Source: an uncultured Pseudomonas sp. (lineage in GTDB: Bacteria > Pseudomonadota > Gammaproteobacteria > Pseudomonadales > Pseudomonadaceae). From it: a DNA stretch of 64,000 nucleotides. Location: contig NZ_CAJYVE010000050.1 in assembly GCF_913777995.1 (NCBI RefSeq), forward strand, positions 1-64,000, read 5' to 3'. This document shows positions 39,442 through 48,400 of this stretch, piece by piece (the stretch's first letter is position 1; each line of letters begins with the position of its first letter). The notes under the pieces are model-generated. The model worked only from the letters and a program-made list of their open reading frames with translations. It did no database searches and was not told where the DNA came from. A program made the position numbers and the translations under genes.

Positions 39442-40317
39442 TCAGTTACTCCTCGAAACGTGGCCGAGCGCAGGCTCCAGGCCATCGATGAACAGACAGG
39501 CGGCCAACAGGTCGGCGGCGCCGCCCGGTGAGGCATTCAGGCCCACCAGCTCACGGTCCAATGCCTGCAACTGACGACGCCCGGCCAGGCTGGCGCTGCC
39601 ACCGGCCTCCAGGACACGTCGTGCGCCCTGCTGCATGGCCTGCAGCCCTTCTGGCCCGGCGCGGTGCAGCACGCAGGTGTCGTCCAGGGTGGTCATGATC
39701 GCCAACAGCGCATCCAACCGGGCGTTCTGCTCGCCGCTGCCTTGGGCGCGGCTGCGGCGCAGTTGCGGCAGGCCCTGGCCGGTCACTGCCGGAAAGCCCC
39801 GTTGCGCTTGTTCGCGAGCGCCGCCGTTGCCGTAGCGCTGCGCCACCGCGCGGCCATGGCTGGGCACCGAACCGGCGTGAGGGTCGTCGATCAACGCCAG
39901 TTGCGCGGCGCGGCGGCACACGCCGGAGGCCGAGCCGTCGGCGGGGTCCAGCGCCGCACCCGCCACCAGCAGGCCCAAGGCCCAGATCGCCCCGCGATGC
40001 GTGTTCACGCCGCCGGTGGTGCGCAGCATGTCGGCTTCGCCTTCACGGCCCAGACGCCCCAGGGTTTCCCGCAGGGTCCGGTCGATGGCGCCGCGCCGCA
40101 CAGCGGCTTCGGCCATCTGCTGGAAGGCTGGCCACAGCGACAGCGCCGAGGCCTGCATCAGCCCCAGGTGCATGTCGTGGTGGGCACCACTGCTGCGTCG
40201 GTCGACCAGCGCCGGCTTGGGCGACAGTTCGGCTTCGTCAATCAGCGCGGCGACGGCCAGGTCGGCCAGCTGATCGGCCCGCGACAGCTCGGCCCGATGA
40301 ATAGGCAAGGCGTTCAT
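39442..40317 (-). CDS. mdcB: Triphosphoribosyl-dephospho-CoA synthase MdcB
   Basis: A 291-residue CitG/MdcB-family enzyme making the prosthetic-group precursor from ATP and dephospho-CoA. Family motifs seen: [35 protein letters not shown] and [23 protein letters not shown] 40317 overlaps the mdcA stop (TGATG). The order A-B-C-D-E-G-H-L-M is that of P. putida-type clusters. Confidence 0.93.
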   Translation of the reverse strand: MNALPIHRAELSRADQLADLAVAALIDEAELSPKPALVDRRSSGAHHDMHLGLMQASALSLWPAFQQMAEAAVRRGAIDRTLRETLGRLGREGEADMLRTTGGVNTHRGAIWALGLLVAGAALDPADGSASGVCRRAAQLALIDDPHAGSVPSHGRAVAQRYGNGGAREQAQRGFPAVTGQGLPQLRRSRAQGSGEQNARLDALLAIMTTLDDTCVLHRAGPEGLQAMQQGARRVLEAGGSASLAGRRQLQALDRELVGLNASPGGAADLLAACLFIDGLEPALGHVSRSN

Positions 40318-41993
40318 CACCAGCTCCTGAATTTGGCAGGCGGGTTGTACAGGCCGCCGGACCATTCGACCAGGTCGGCGATGCTCTTGGCCGCCAGCAG
40401 CTCGCGGCTGGCGTCGGTGCGGCGAATGCCAAGGTCTTCGGGCAATGCGATCAGCCCTTCACGACGCAACCGTGCGGTCTCTTTCGGGTCGTGGCGCAGG
40501 CCGATGGCGGTGACCCCGGCCACCGCAGCGATCATCGCGCGGCGCTCTTCCAGGCTGCGCGCGCGGTACAGGTAGGCGATGCCTTCTTCGGTGAGCAGGT
40601 GGGTGACGTCGTCGCCGTAGATCATGATCGGCGCCAGCGGCATGCCGCTTTTCTTCGCCACTTCCACCGCGTCCAGGGTGTCGACGAAGGTCGGTTTGCC
40701 GCCCTCCTGGAAGGTCTCGACCATCTGCACCACCAGTTTCTTGCCGCGCTCCAGGTAGGCCGCCGGACCGTCGCCGGTTGCGGTGCGCATGTCCAGCCAG
40801 GCCGGGGTGCCGTGACGGCGGCCACGCGGGTCATGGCCCATGTTCGGCGCGCCGCCGAAGCCGGCCAGGCGGCCACGGGTGACGGTGGAGGAATGGCCAT
40901 CGCCATCGACCTGCAGGGTGGCGCCGATGAACAGGTCCACGGCGTACTGCCCGGCCAGCTGGCAGAGCTGGCGGTTGGAACGCAGCGAGCCGTCGCGGCC
41001 GGTGAAGAACACGTCGGGGCGCGCCGCCACGTAGTTCTCCATGCCCAGTTCGGTGCCGAAGCAATGCACGCTCTGCACCCAGCCGCTCTCGATGGCGGGA
41101 ATCAAGGTGGGGTGCGGGTTGAGGGTCCAGTTGCGGCAGATCTTGCCTTTCAGGCCCAGGGATTCGCCGTAGGTGGGCAGAATCAGCTCGATGGCGGCGG
41201 TGTTGAAGCCGATACCGTGGTTGAGCGACTGAACGTTGTGTTTCTCGTAGATGCCACGGATCGCCATCATCGCCATCAGCACATGCACCGGCTTGATGTG
41301 CCGGGGGTCGCGGGTGAACAGCGGCTCGATGTAGAACGGCTTGTCGGCGACCACCACGAAGTCGACCCAGGAGGCCGGGATGTCGACGCGCGGCAGGTCG
41401 CTGACGTCATCCACCAGCTGGTTGACCTGGACGATGACGATGCCGTCGCTGAACGCCGCCGGCTCGATCAGCGCCGGGCTGTCTTCGGTGCTAGGGCCGG
41501 TGTAGATGTTGCCGGCGCGGTCGGCCATGAAGCCGGCCGAAAGCACCACGTTGGGGATCAGGTCCACCACCAGGCGCGAGTAGAGTTCGATGTAGGTGTG
41601 GATGGCGCCGATTTCCAGCAGCCCGTCTTCCAGCAACTGGCTGATGCGCAGGCTCTGGGTACCGGCGAAGGAGAAGTCCAGCTTGCGGGCGATACCGCGT
41701 TCGAAGAGGTCCAGGTGCTCGGAACGGCCGACGCTGGGCATGATCATGTGCAGGTCGTGGACCTTGCCGGGGTCGACCTTGACCAGCGAACGGGACAGGA
41801 AGTCGGCCTGCTTCTGGTTGTTGCCCTCCAGCACCACCCGATCACCGGGCACCAGCAGCGCCTGCAACGCAGCGACGATGTTCTCGGTGGGAATCACCAC
41901 ACCATCGGCCAAGGGCCGGACCTGGTCCAGGCGTCGCTGTTTCTCGCTGCGACGCCGCGACCAGCGCGCGTCGGGGTTATTTATCGTTGTCAT
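40317..41993 (-). CDS. mdcA: Malonate decarboxylase, alpha subunit (acetyl-ACP:malonate transferase)
   Basis: A 558-residue CoA-transferase-family subunit that exchanges acetyl for malonyl on MdcC. Segments: [54 protein letters not shown] and [23 protein letters not shown] 41993 follows GTGGAGTGACC, and the frame is open 20 codons upstream. First gene of the mdc operon, so its promoter should lie in 41994-42084; a weak TTGATT-N18-TTCTAA candidate is on the minus strand there. Confidence 0.95.
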   Translation of the reverse strand: MTTINNPDARWSRRRSEKQRRLDQVRPLADGVVIPTENIVAALQALLVPGDRVVLEGNNQKQADFLSRSLVKVDPGKVHDLHMIMPSVGRSEHLDLFERGIARKLDFSFAGTQSLRISQLLEDGLLEIGAIHTYIELYSRLVVDLIPNVVLSAGFMADRAGNIYTGPSTEDSPALIEPAAFSDGIVIVQVNQLVDDVSDLPRVDIPASWVDFVVVADKPFYIEPLFTRDPRHIKPVHVLMAMMAIRGIYEKHNVQSLNHGIGFNTAAIELILPTYGESLGLKGKICRNWTLNPHPTLIPAIESGWVQSVHCFGTELGMENYVAARPDVFFTGRDGSLRSNRQLCQLAGQYAVDLFIGATLQVDGDGHSSTVTRGRLAGFGGAPNMGHDPRGRRHGTPAWLDMRTATGDGPAAYLERGKKLVVQMVETFQEGGKPTFVDTLDAVEVAKKSGMPLAPIMIYGDDVTHLLTEEGIAYLYRARSLEERRAMIAAVAGVTAIGLRHDPKETARLRREGLIALPEDLGIRRTDASRELLAAKSIADLVEWSGGLYNPPAKFRSW

Positions 41994-42084
41994 GGTCACT
42001 CCACGAGGTTCGCTGTCGTGGGTCACCTTAGAAGCCGCCGGGCCAGGCATCAATCAAGCTGAGCGGCGGATCGTTACGCTGAAG

Positions 42085-43035
42085 TTAATGGTCAGGAGCC
42101 CGTCCGCGTCCAAGCTGCTGCAGGCCGCTGTAGGCCGCCCGCGCCCAATGCTCGACCCTGGCCTTGAGCAGCTCGCTGGCCTCCTCCTGCTTGTGCTGAC
42201 TGTCGCCCACGAACACCTGCGCGGGCTGCTTGGCATGCTGTCGGCTCGCCGCCCGGGCCGTCTCGCGGTCCTGCGCCGTGAGGCCCAGCAAGTCGCCCAG
42301 CGGGCCGTGCATGGCTTCAAGCACATCGCGATAGTCGAGCGCCCAGCCGCCGGCCCTCCGGCATTGCTCCAGCCCCAGCGCCAGCGTGCGCCCCACCCGC
42401 CCGGCGATGAAATCCTCGCGGCAGGCCGGGTCATGAGCGGGGTCGTCCAGGCAACTGGCACCAATCATGCCAGGCACCATGTGCATGCCGGGGGCACGCC
42501 GATGCGACACGGCGATTTCCAGCGGGTCGCGGTAGATGAACAGCCATGGCACCTGGGGAAACACCTCGCGCATCAGCGGCAGTTCACCGATGTTCCAGGC
42601 ATCGTGCTTGATCACCAGCGCCCGCTCGGTGCCTCGGCGAGCCTGACCATAGGCCGCCAGCAGCCCGCGCAAGGCCGCTTGCCGCAGCACCGGTGCCATG
42701 TTCGCACGCAGCAGCGTGTCGACAGGCGGTGCCTCGGAAATGACGATGAACGCGTCGAGACAGGCCAGCATCTGGCACACCAGGGTCGAGCCACAGCGCG
42801 ATGCATGGTGGATGAAGGCGACCGGTTGAATATCCGCCACTGGCCACTCACACAGCACCTGCAGCGGCGTTTGCCGACGCAAGGCCTGGTTGAACGGCAA
42901 GCGCAGCGCCTGTTCCACGGCATCGCGAAAGAACGGTTGCTCCAGAGGCTGCTGGCCAAACCAGCACCAGTCCACCCACCACTGGCCGTCCTGCTGCCAG
43001 ATCCGAATGGGCAGCCAGCCTTTCAGGCTGTCCAT
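42085..43035 (-). CDS. Sulfotransferase-family protein (module member 5)
   Basis: A 316-residue P-loop sulfotransferase-like protein. IHHASRCGSTLVCQML (about residues 75-90) matches the PAPS 5'-phosphosulfate loop and FIYRDPLEIAVSHRRAPG the 3'-phosphate-binding motif. Such enzymes move sulfate from PAPS to hydroxyl or amine groups; acceptors are not predictable. Its start overlaps the beta-hydroxylase gene by 13 bases, so it belongs to the adhesin-tolC-hydroxylase operon. It carries about 75 residues before the P-loop, unlike the shorter paralogue at 51673-52509. Confidence 0.8.
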   Translation of the reverse strand: MDSLKGWLPIRIWQQDGQWWVDWCWFGQQPLEQPFFRDAVEQALRLPFNQALRRQTPLQVLCEWPVADIQPVAFIHHASRCGSTLVCQMLACLDAFIVISEAPPVDTLLRANMAPVLRQAALRGLLAAYGQARRGTERALVIKHDAWNIGELPLMREVFPQVPWLFIYRDPLEIAVSHRRAPGMHMVPGMIGASCLDDPAHDPACREDFIAGRVGRTLALGLEQCRRAGGWALDYRDVLEAMHGPLGDLLGLTAQDRETARAASRQHAKQPAQVFVGDSQHKQEEASELLKARVEHWARAAYSGLQQLGRGRAPDH

Positions 43036-43835
43036 TGCTGGCTCCAGCTTCTGCGCCCTTCGCGCATGGCTGCGCGCACATCGCCAGCACCAAAGCTCAG
43101 GCCCTGAGCACGACCCAGCTCGACCAGCTGGGTGACGAACGCCTCGGCCTCGGTGATGGCCTGCAAGGGTTCACACAGATGGGGTTGGGCATGCAGCAGC
43201 GAGCGCAAGGTAGCGAAGTCACGCGCCGCGCGGCCAATGCCCGGCGCAGGAGTGGTGTCCAGCCCCGCCTGAATCTGTCGCTCCAGCCAGTCACCTGGTC
43301 GGCAATCGAGCACCAGGTGCACCCGCGCCGCCGTGCCCCAGTTATCGACGCTGTGTGGCCTGGCCAGGTCGAGAAACCACAGCTCGCCGGCGCGCATGGG
43401 CACGCGATGGGTCTGCAGCATGAAATCCACCTCATCCGAGCTGACCAGGGGGATGTGCAAGCGGCGGTCGGCCTCCGGGCCGTCGAGATCGTAGTCACGG
43501 TGCGGGTGGATCTTGCTGCCTGGCCCCAGGCGCAGCAGTCGGGCGCTGCGAATGTCCAGGTCGAGGTATGCCAGTGCCTTGGCCCAGCGCGGATCTCGGC
43601 ACCAGGCGTCGCGCTCGACGGTTTCACCCGTGCCCAGCGCCAGTTCGACCCGCTCGTTGGCGGGGGCCAGAAGCGTTACGCCGGACCACTCGCCTTCGTA
43701 GTAGCCCGTATTGAAGTGCGCCTTCCAGGCCGCTGCCTCGATACGGGCCAAGGCCTGCAACAGCAACCCGAGGTCGACTGTCGCAGGCAGGCGGGAGAAC
43801 AGCGGCAGCTCGGCCCGATACCGGGCGTCTGTCAC
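43023..43835 (-). CDS. Aspartyl/asparaginyl beta-hydroxylase-like 2-oxoglutarate dioxygenase
   Basis: A 270-residue protein with the Asp_Arg_Hydrox fold. PGSKIHPHRDYDLDGP carries the iron ligands His112-x-Asp114, RLHIPL follows, the distal ligand is His161 in ARPHSVDNWG, and Arg171 in RVHLVLDC is placed to bind 2-oxoglutarate. Family enzymes hydroxylate Asp/Asn or other side chains of proteins or peptides. It overlaps the tolC-like gene by four bases upstream and the sulfotransferase gene downstream, suggesting modification of a cargo handled by this operon. Confidence 0.88.
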   Translation of the reverse strand: MTDARYRAELPLFSRLPATVDLGLLLQALARIEAAAWKAHFNTGYYEGEWSGVTLLAPANERVELALGTGETVERDAWCRDPRWAKALAYLDLDIRSARLLRLGPGSKIHPHRDYDLDGPEADRRLHIPLVSSDEVDFMLQTHRVPMRAGELWFLDLARPHSVDNWGTAARVHLVLDCRPGDWLERQIQAGLDTTPAPGIGRAARDFATLRSLLHAQPHLCEPLQAITEAEAFVTQLVELGRAQGLSFGAGDVRAAMREGRRSWSQQWTA

Positions 43836-45352
43836 TTGGCCGCAGGCGCCTTGGGCGACTGGGCGGCAGCGATGTCACCGGCGGCCCATTTCGACTCCTG
43901 GCTGGCCAGCGCACCGGCGATGGCCTGCACTTCGGTGGAGGACAGCTGGGCGGGCAGCGGGTCGAGACCGGCACTGGCGAAGATCTGCCCGTAGGCGTTA
44001 CGCAGGTCGGCATAGGCCAGGTCGCGACGCAGGTCGGCCTGCAAGGTGTTCAGCTCGCCCTGGATCAACTCCAGCTCGCCAATCCCGGCAGCCTGGTGAC
44101 GGCTGCGCAGTTGGCCGACGATCTGACCGTCGATGTTCGCCAATTGCTGGCTGGTCTTGAACTGGCGCAGGGCTTCCTGATAGTTGGCCTTGGCGACATA
44201 CAGCTGGGCCAGCACCGCCACCGACATCGCCTGGCGACGCGCAGCAGCCACGTCTTCACCGGCCTTGGCCACGTCGATGGCGGCCGGGGCGGAGAGCACG
44301 TTGAACAGGTTCCAGGTCACCTTGACGCCGAAGTCTGCCCACTTGTCGTTGACCAGGAAGGAGTTGCTGTCGTAATGGCCGCCGGCCGAGAACTCCAGGC
44401 CAGGCAACAGGCGCAGCATGGCCTTGCGGGTTTCCGCCGCGCTGATGCGGGTCTGGTAGTCCTGCTCGCGCAGTTCCGGGCGGGTCGCCAGGGCTTCGTT
44501 TTCCAGCACACCCAGGTCGACCTTCAATTCCGGGATCGAATAGTCGTCGCTGGTGGCCAGGGTGAAGGAGGTACCCGGTGCCAGGTTGATCAGGGTGGCC
44601 AGCTCGGTCTTGGCCAGTGACAGCGCCTTGCGCTGCTCTTCCAGCTGCCGGGTGGCCTGGATCAGCGAGCGCTGGTAGCTCAGCGCCTGCACGGGATCGC
44701 CGATGCGCTGGTCGCTCATCCGCTGGCTGTTGTCGCGAGCCTGATCGACACGCGCCATGAGGCTGTCGATCTGCTTGAGCAGGCGCTCGGCAGCCACTGC
44801 GCGCCAGTAGGCAGAACGTACGTCCTGGACGATGGTATTGACCACCTTGCGCCGACGTTCCTGGACGATCAGGCGCTGGTCGCCCTGCTGTTTGGCACTG
44901 ATGTAGCTGACGCCGAAGTCGAGTACGTTCCACACCATGGTCAGGTCCGCCACACGACGGTTGCGGTCCTGCGAGGTCGAGGGTTCGAGAGACTGGGTGC
45001 CGGTTTGCACACTCTCACTGCTGGACGCACTGACGTTGCTGCGCCCGGCATAGCCGGCCGACAGCGCCATGCGCGGCAGCATGTCGTAGCTGGCCAGGTC
45101 CAGCTGACGGTGCGCCAGGGCCTCTTCCATGACCTTCAAGCGCGCTTCAAGGTTGTACTTCACCGCACGGGCCATGGCCTGGTGCAGGGTCAGCGGGCCG
45201 TTCAGGGCCTCCTGGTCCTTGTACATTTCGTACAGATCGCTCTTGGCGCGCTGCTCACTGACGCTACGGTCGATGGGCTGGCTGGTGACTGCACAACCGC
45301 TGACGACCAGTGCCAGCAGGCTGACACTGAATAACTTCCTATTCCTACTCAT
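43832..45352 (-). CDS. TolC-family outer-membrane efflux lipoprotein
   Basis: A 506-residue outer-membrane factor. It starts with a lipoprotein signal (SVSLLALVVSGCAV; lipidated Cys near 22), followed by long helical hairpins typical of TolC/OprM proteins: MYKDQEALNGPLTLHQAMARA, DLTMVWNVLDFGVSYISAKQ and LAQLYVAKANYQEALRQFKTS. It would form the exit channel for a trans-envelope pump. The ATG at 45352 has AAAGG immediately adjacent and GGGGCGG further up; the frame is open 59 codons upstream into the adhesin gene. It lies 76 bases downstream of the adhesin gene, behind a hairpin. Confidence 0.9.
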   Translation of the reverse strand: MSRNRKLFSVSLLALVVSGCAVTSQPIDRSVSEQRAKSDLYEMYKDQEALNGPLTLHQAMARAVKYNLEARLKVMEEALAHRQLDLASYDMLPRMALSAGYAGRSNVSASSSESVQTGTQSLEPSTSQDRNRRVADLTMVWNVLDFGVSYISAKQQGDQRLIVQERRRKVVNTIVQDVRSAYWRAVAAERLLKQIDSLMARVDQARDNSQRMSDQRIGDPVQALSYQRSLIQATRQLEEQRKALSLAKTELATLINLAPGTSFTLATSDDYSIPELKVDLGVLENEALATRPELREQDYQTRISAAETRKAMLRLLPGLEFSAGGHYDSNSFLVNDKWADFGVKVTWNLFNVLSAPAAIDVAKAGEDVAAARRQAMSVAVLAQLYVAKANYQEALRQFKTSQQLANIDGQIVGQLRSRHQAAGIGELELIQGELNTLQADLRRDLAYADLRNAYGQIFASAGLDPLPAQLSSTEVQAIAGALASQESKWAAGDIAAAQSPKAPAAK

Positions 45353-45389
45353 CCTTTCGACCGCCCCTGAACTACCACGTATTTTTTGT

Positions 45390-45409
45390 AAAAGCTGCCT
45401 TGCGGCAGC
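45390..45409 (-). terminator. Short hairpin between adhesin and tolC genes
   Basis: On the minus strand: GCTGCC, tetraloop GCAA, GGCAGC, then TTTT. A six-base-pair GC stem capped by a GNRA loop with a short T-run looks like a partial terminator or attenuator, which would lower tolC expression relative to, or uncouple it from, the adhesin gene. Confidence 0.6.
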
Positions 45410-45428
45410 AAGCATGCAGGCCCCGGCA

Positions 45429-48400
45429 TCATGCCTGGACCTCTCTGAGCCCCATCTCGCCAAAAGCCATGGCCAGCTCTTGCAGATGCTGGTGCTCGGC
45501 GGCCTTGATTCGCTGCAGCTGTTGCTCAAGGGTCAGCGCCCCCAGGCTGGCCACCGGCTCGCCCGGCACGCCAGCCCCGCCGTTATCGCCGGAGAAAGCC
45601 GCCACAGCGCTGGTGTCCGGGGCACGCTCGCGCGAGAAGATCGAGGCGAAGGTACTGTTGCCGAAAATGCCACCCTCACCGCCGGCGAAGCCCAGGAAAC
45701 CGCCCGCGCCGGCATGATTGGCGTTGTCGCCCGCGAACACCTGAGCCACATAGCTCGGCGCCAGGGCACCATTGCTGATAAAGATGTTGCCCACCGGAGG
45801 CAGCCCGTCCCCACTGGTACGCGACTCGAACAGTGGCGCGAAGCCCAGTGCCGGCCCCAAGGAACCGGTGGGCGGCGCGAAGACCGTCGGCTGCAACGGC
45901 TGGTTGGGCGTACTGGTGATGACCACGTTCGGCGTACTGACCAGGAACTCCGGGTCGACGGCAGGCGGCGTGACGGTCGGCGGCGTCGGCACGACCGGGG
46001 TCGGTGGCACCGGTGTCGGTGTGACGGGCGTTGGATCGACCGGCGTCGGCGGTGTCGGGTCCACGGGCGTCGGCGGCGTCGGGTCGACCGGTGTGGGCGG
46101 CGTCGGGTCCACCGGCGTCACCGGCGGCGTATTGATACCGACCGCATAATTGCCCGAACTGACGGTTCCGCTGCCGGGGTTACCGGCTGCATCAAGCACA
46201 CCGCCGTAATTCAGCACCAGCGCGTTGGACGGGCTGTTGACGCCGGTGGTAGGGGTCAGGGTGGCCGTCCAGGTAATGCCACCGTCACTGCTGCTCAACG
46301 CGCTCAGCGTGCCGTTGGCCACGGTGACATTGGCATTGCCGAAGCCGGTGACCGGCTCGCTGAAGGTAATGGTGACCAGCGAAGTCTCGCCGGGCGCCAG
46401 GTCGTTGTCGGCCAGCACGATGGTCGCGGTCGGCGCCTTGGTATCGATCACATAGTTGTTCGAATCGGTGGTGCCGCTGCCTGGGTTACCCGAGGTCTGG
46501 CCCTGAACGCCAGCGTTGTTCAGGGTAATGACGTTGGTGGTGTCTTCGATGTTCGCTGTCGGGGTCAGAGTCGCCGTCCAGGTGATTCCACCATCGCTGC
46601 TGCTCACCGCGCTCAAGGTGCCGTTGGCCACGCTCAGGTCGGCGTTGGTGAAGCCGGTGACCGGCTCGCTGAAGGTGATGGTGACCAGCGACGTCCCGCC
46701 GCTGGCCAAGGCCGTGTCGGCCACCACGATGGTCGCGACCGGTTGGGTGGTGTCGATGCTGAAGTTTGGCGAGTTGGTCGTACCGACCCCGGCATTGCCT
46801 GCCAGGTCAGCCACCCCAGTATTGTCCAGGGTGATGAGGTTGGTAGCGTCGCTCACATTGACGTTCGGCGTATAGGTCGCGGTCCAGGTGATACCGCCAT
46901 CGCTGCTGCTGAGCGCACTCAAGGTGCCGTTGGCTACGGTCAGGTCGGCATTGGTGAAACCGGTCACCGCCTCGCTGAAGGTGATGGTGACCACGGAGGT
47001 TTCACCCACCCCGAGCGCCGTATCCGACATCGCGATGGTGGCGGTCGGGCGTTGGGAATCGATGGCGTAGTTGTTCGACGTCGTGATGCCTGTGCCAACA
47101 TTGCCCGCCGTGTCAGCCACACCGGAATTGTCCAGGGTGATGAGGTTGCTGGCGTTGGTGAGGTTGGTGGCTGGTGTGAGAGTTGCGGTCCAGACGATGT
47201 TATCGCTGGTCGTCAGGTTACTGAGGCTGCCGTTGCTCACGCTCAGATCGGCCAGCGAAAAGCCGCTCACCGCCTCGCTGAAGGTGATGGTCACCAGCGA
47301 GGTTTCGCCGATGGCCAGCGCATTGTCGGCCACCACGATGGTCGCGGTGGGGCGTTGGGTATCGATGGCGTAGTTGTTGGACAGTGTGGTGCCGCTGCCG
47401 GAGTTGCCCGTAGCGTTGGTGAACCCGGTGTTGTCCAGGGTGATCACGTTGGTCGCATCGGTCAGATTCGTGGTCGGCGTCAGGGTGGCCGTCCAGGTAA
47501 TACCGCCGTCGCTGCTGCTGACAGCGCTGAGCGTGCCGTTGGCGATAGTCAGGTCGGCGTTGGTGAAGCCGGTCACCGCCTCGCTGAAGGTGATGGTCAC
47601 CAGCGAGGTTTCGCCGATGGCCAGGGTGCTTTGGGCCACCACGATGGTCGCGGTCGGCTGGCGGGTATCGATGGTGAAGTTTGGCGAGTTGGTGGTACCG
47701 GTTCCGGTATTGCCCGCCAGGTCATTCACACCCGCGTTGTTCAGCGTGATCAGGTTGGAGCCGGCGTTCACATTGATGTTCGGCGTATAGGTCGCCGTCC
47801 AGGTGACGCCACCATCGCTGCTGCTGACAGCGCTCAAGGTGCCATTGGGGATCGTCAGGTCGGCATTGGTGAAACCGGTCACCGCTTCACTGAAGGTGAT
47901 GGTCACCAAGGACGTTTCACCGACTGCCAGAGCGGTGTCCGACATGGCAATGCTCGCCGTCGGGCGTACGCTATCGATCGCGTAGTTGTTGGAGACGGTA
48001 GTACCGGTGCCGGCGTTGCCTGCGGTATCCGCCACCCCGCTATTGTCCAGGGTAATCACGTTGCTGGCGCTGGTGACGTTGCTGGTTGGCGTGAATGTCG
48101 CGGTCCAGGTGACGCCACCGTCACTGCTGCTCACCGCGCTGAGCGTGCCGTTGCTCACCGTCAGGTCGGCATTGCTGAAGCCGGTGACCGCCTCGCTGAA
48201 GGTGATGGTCACCGACGATGTCTCGCCAATGGCCAGCGCACTGTCGGCGACGACGATGGTCGCGGTGGGGCGCAAGGTGTCGACGGCATAGTTGCCAGAT
48301 GAGGTGGAGCCGCCCCCCTGGTTGCCGTTGGCATAGGACAGCCCGGCCAGACTCAGCGTGACCACGTTGCTAGCGTCGCTTACATTGGCGGCCGGCGTGA

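Noticed and set aside
45129-48302. Long open frame of 1057 codons on the plus strand opposite the adhesin and tolC genes
   Set aside because: It is the antisense of the tandem repeats plus part of tolC. Composition is Arg/Gly/His-rich with no domain, and it has no credible start; the open frame is a by-product of repetitive GC-rich coding DNA.
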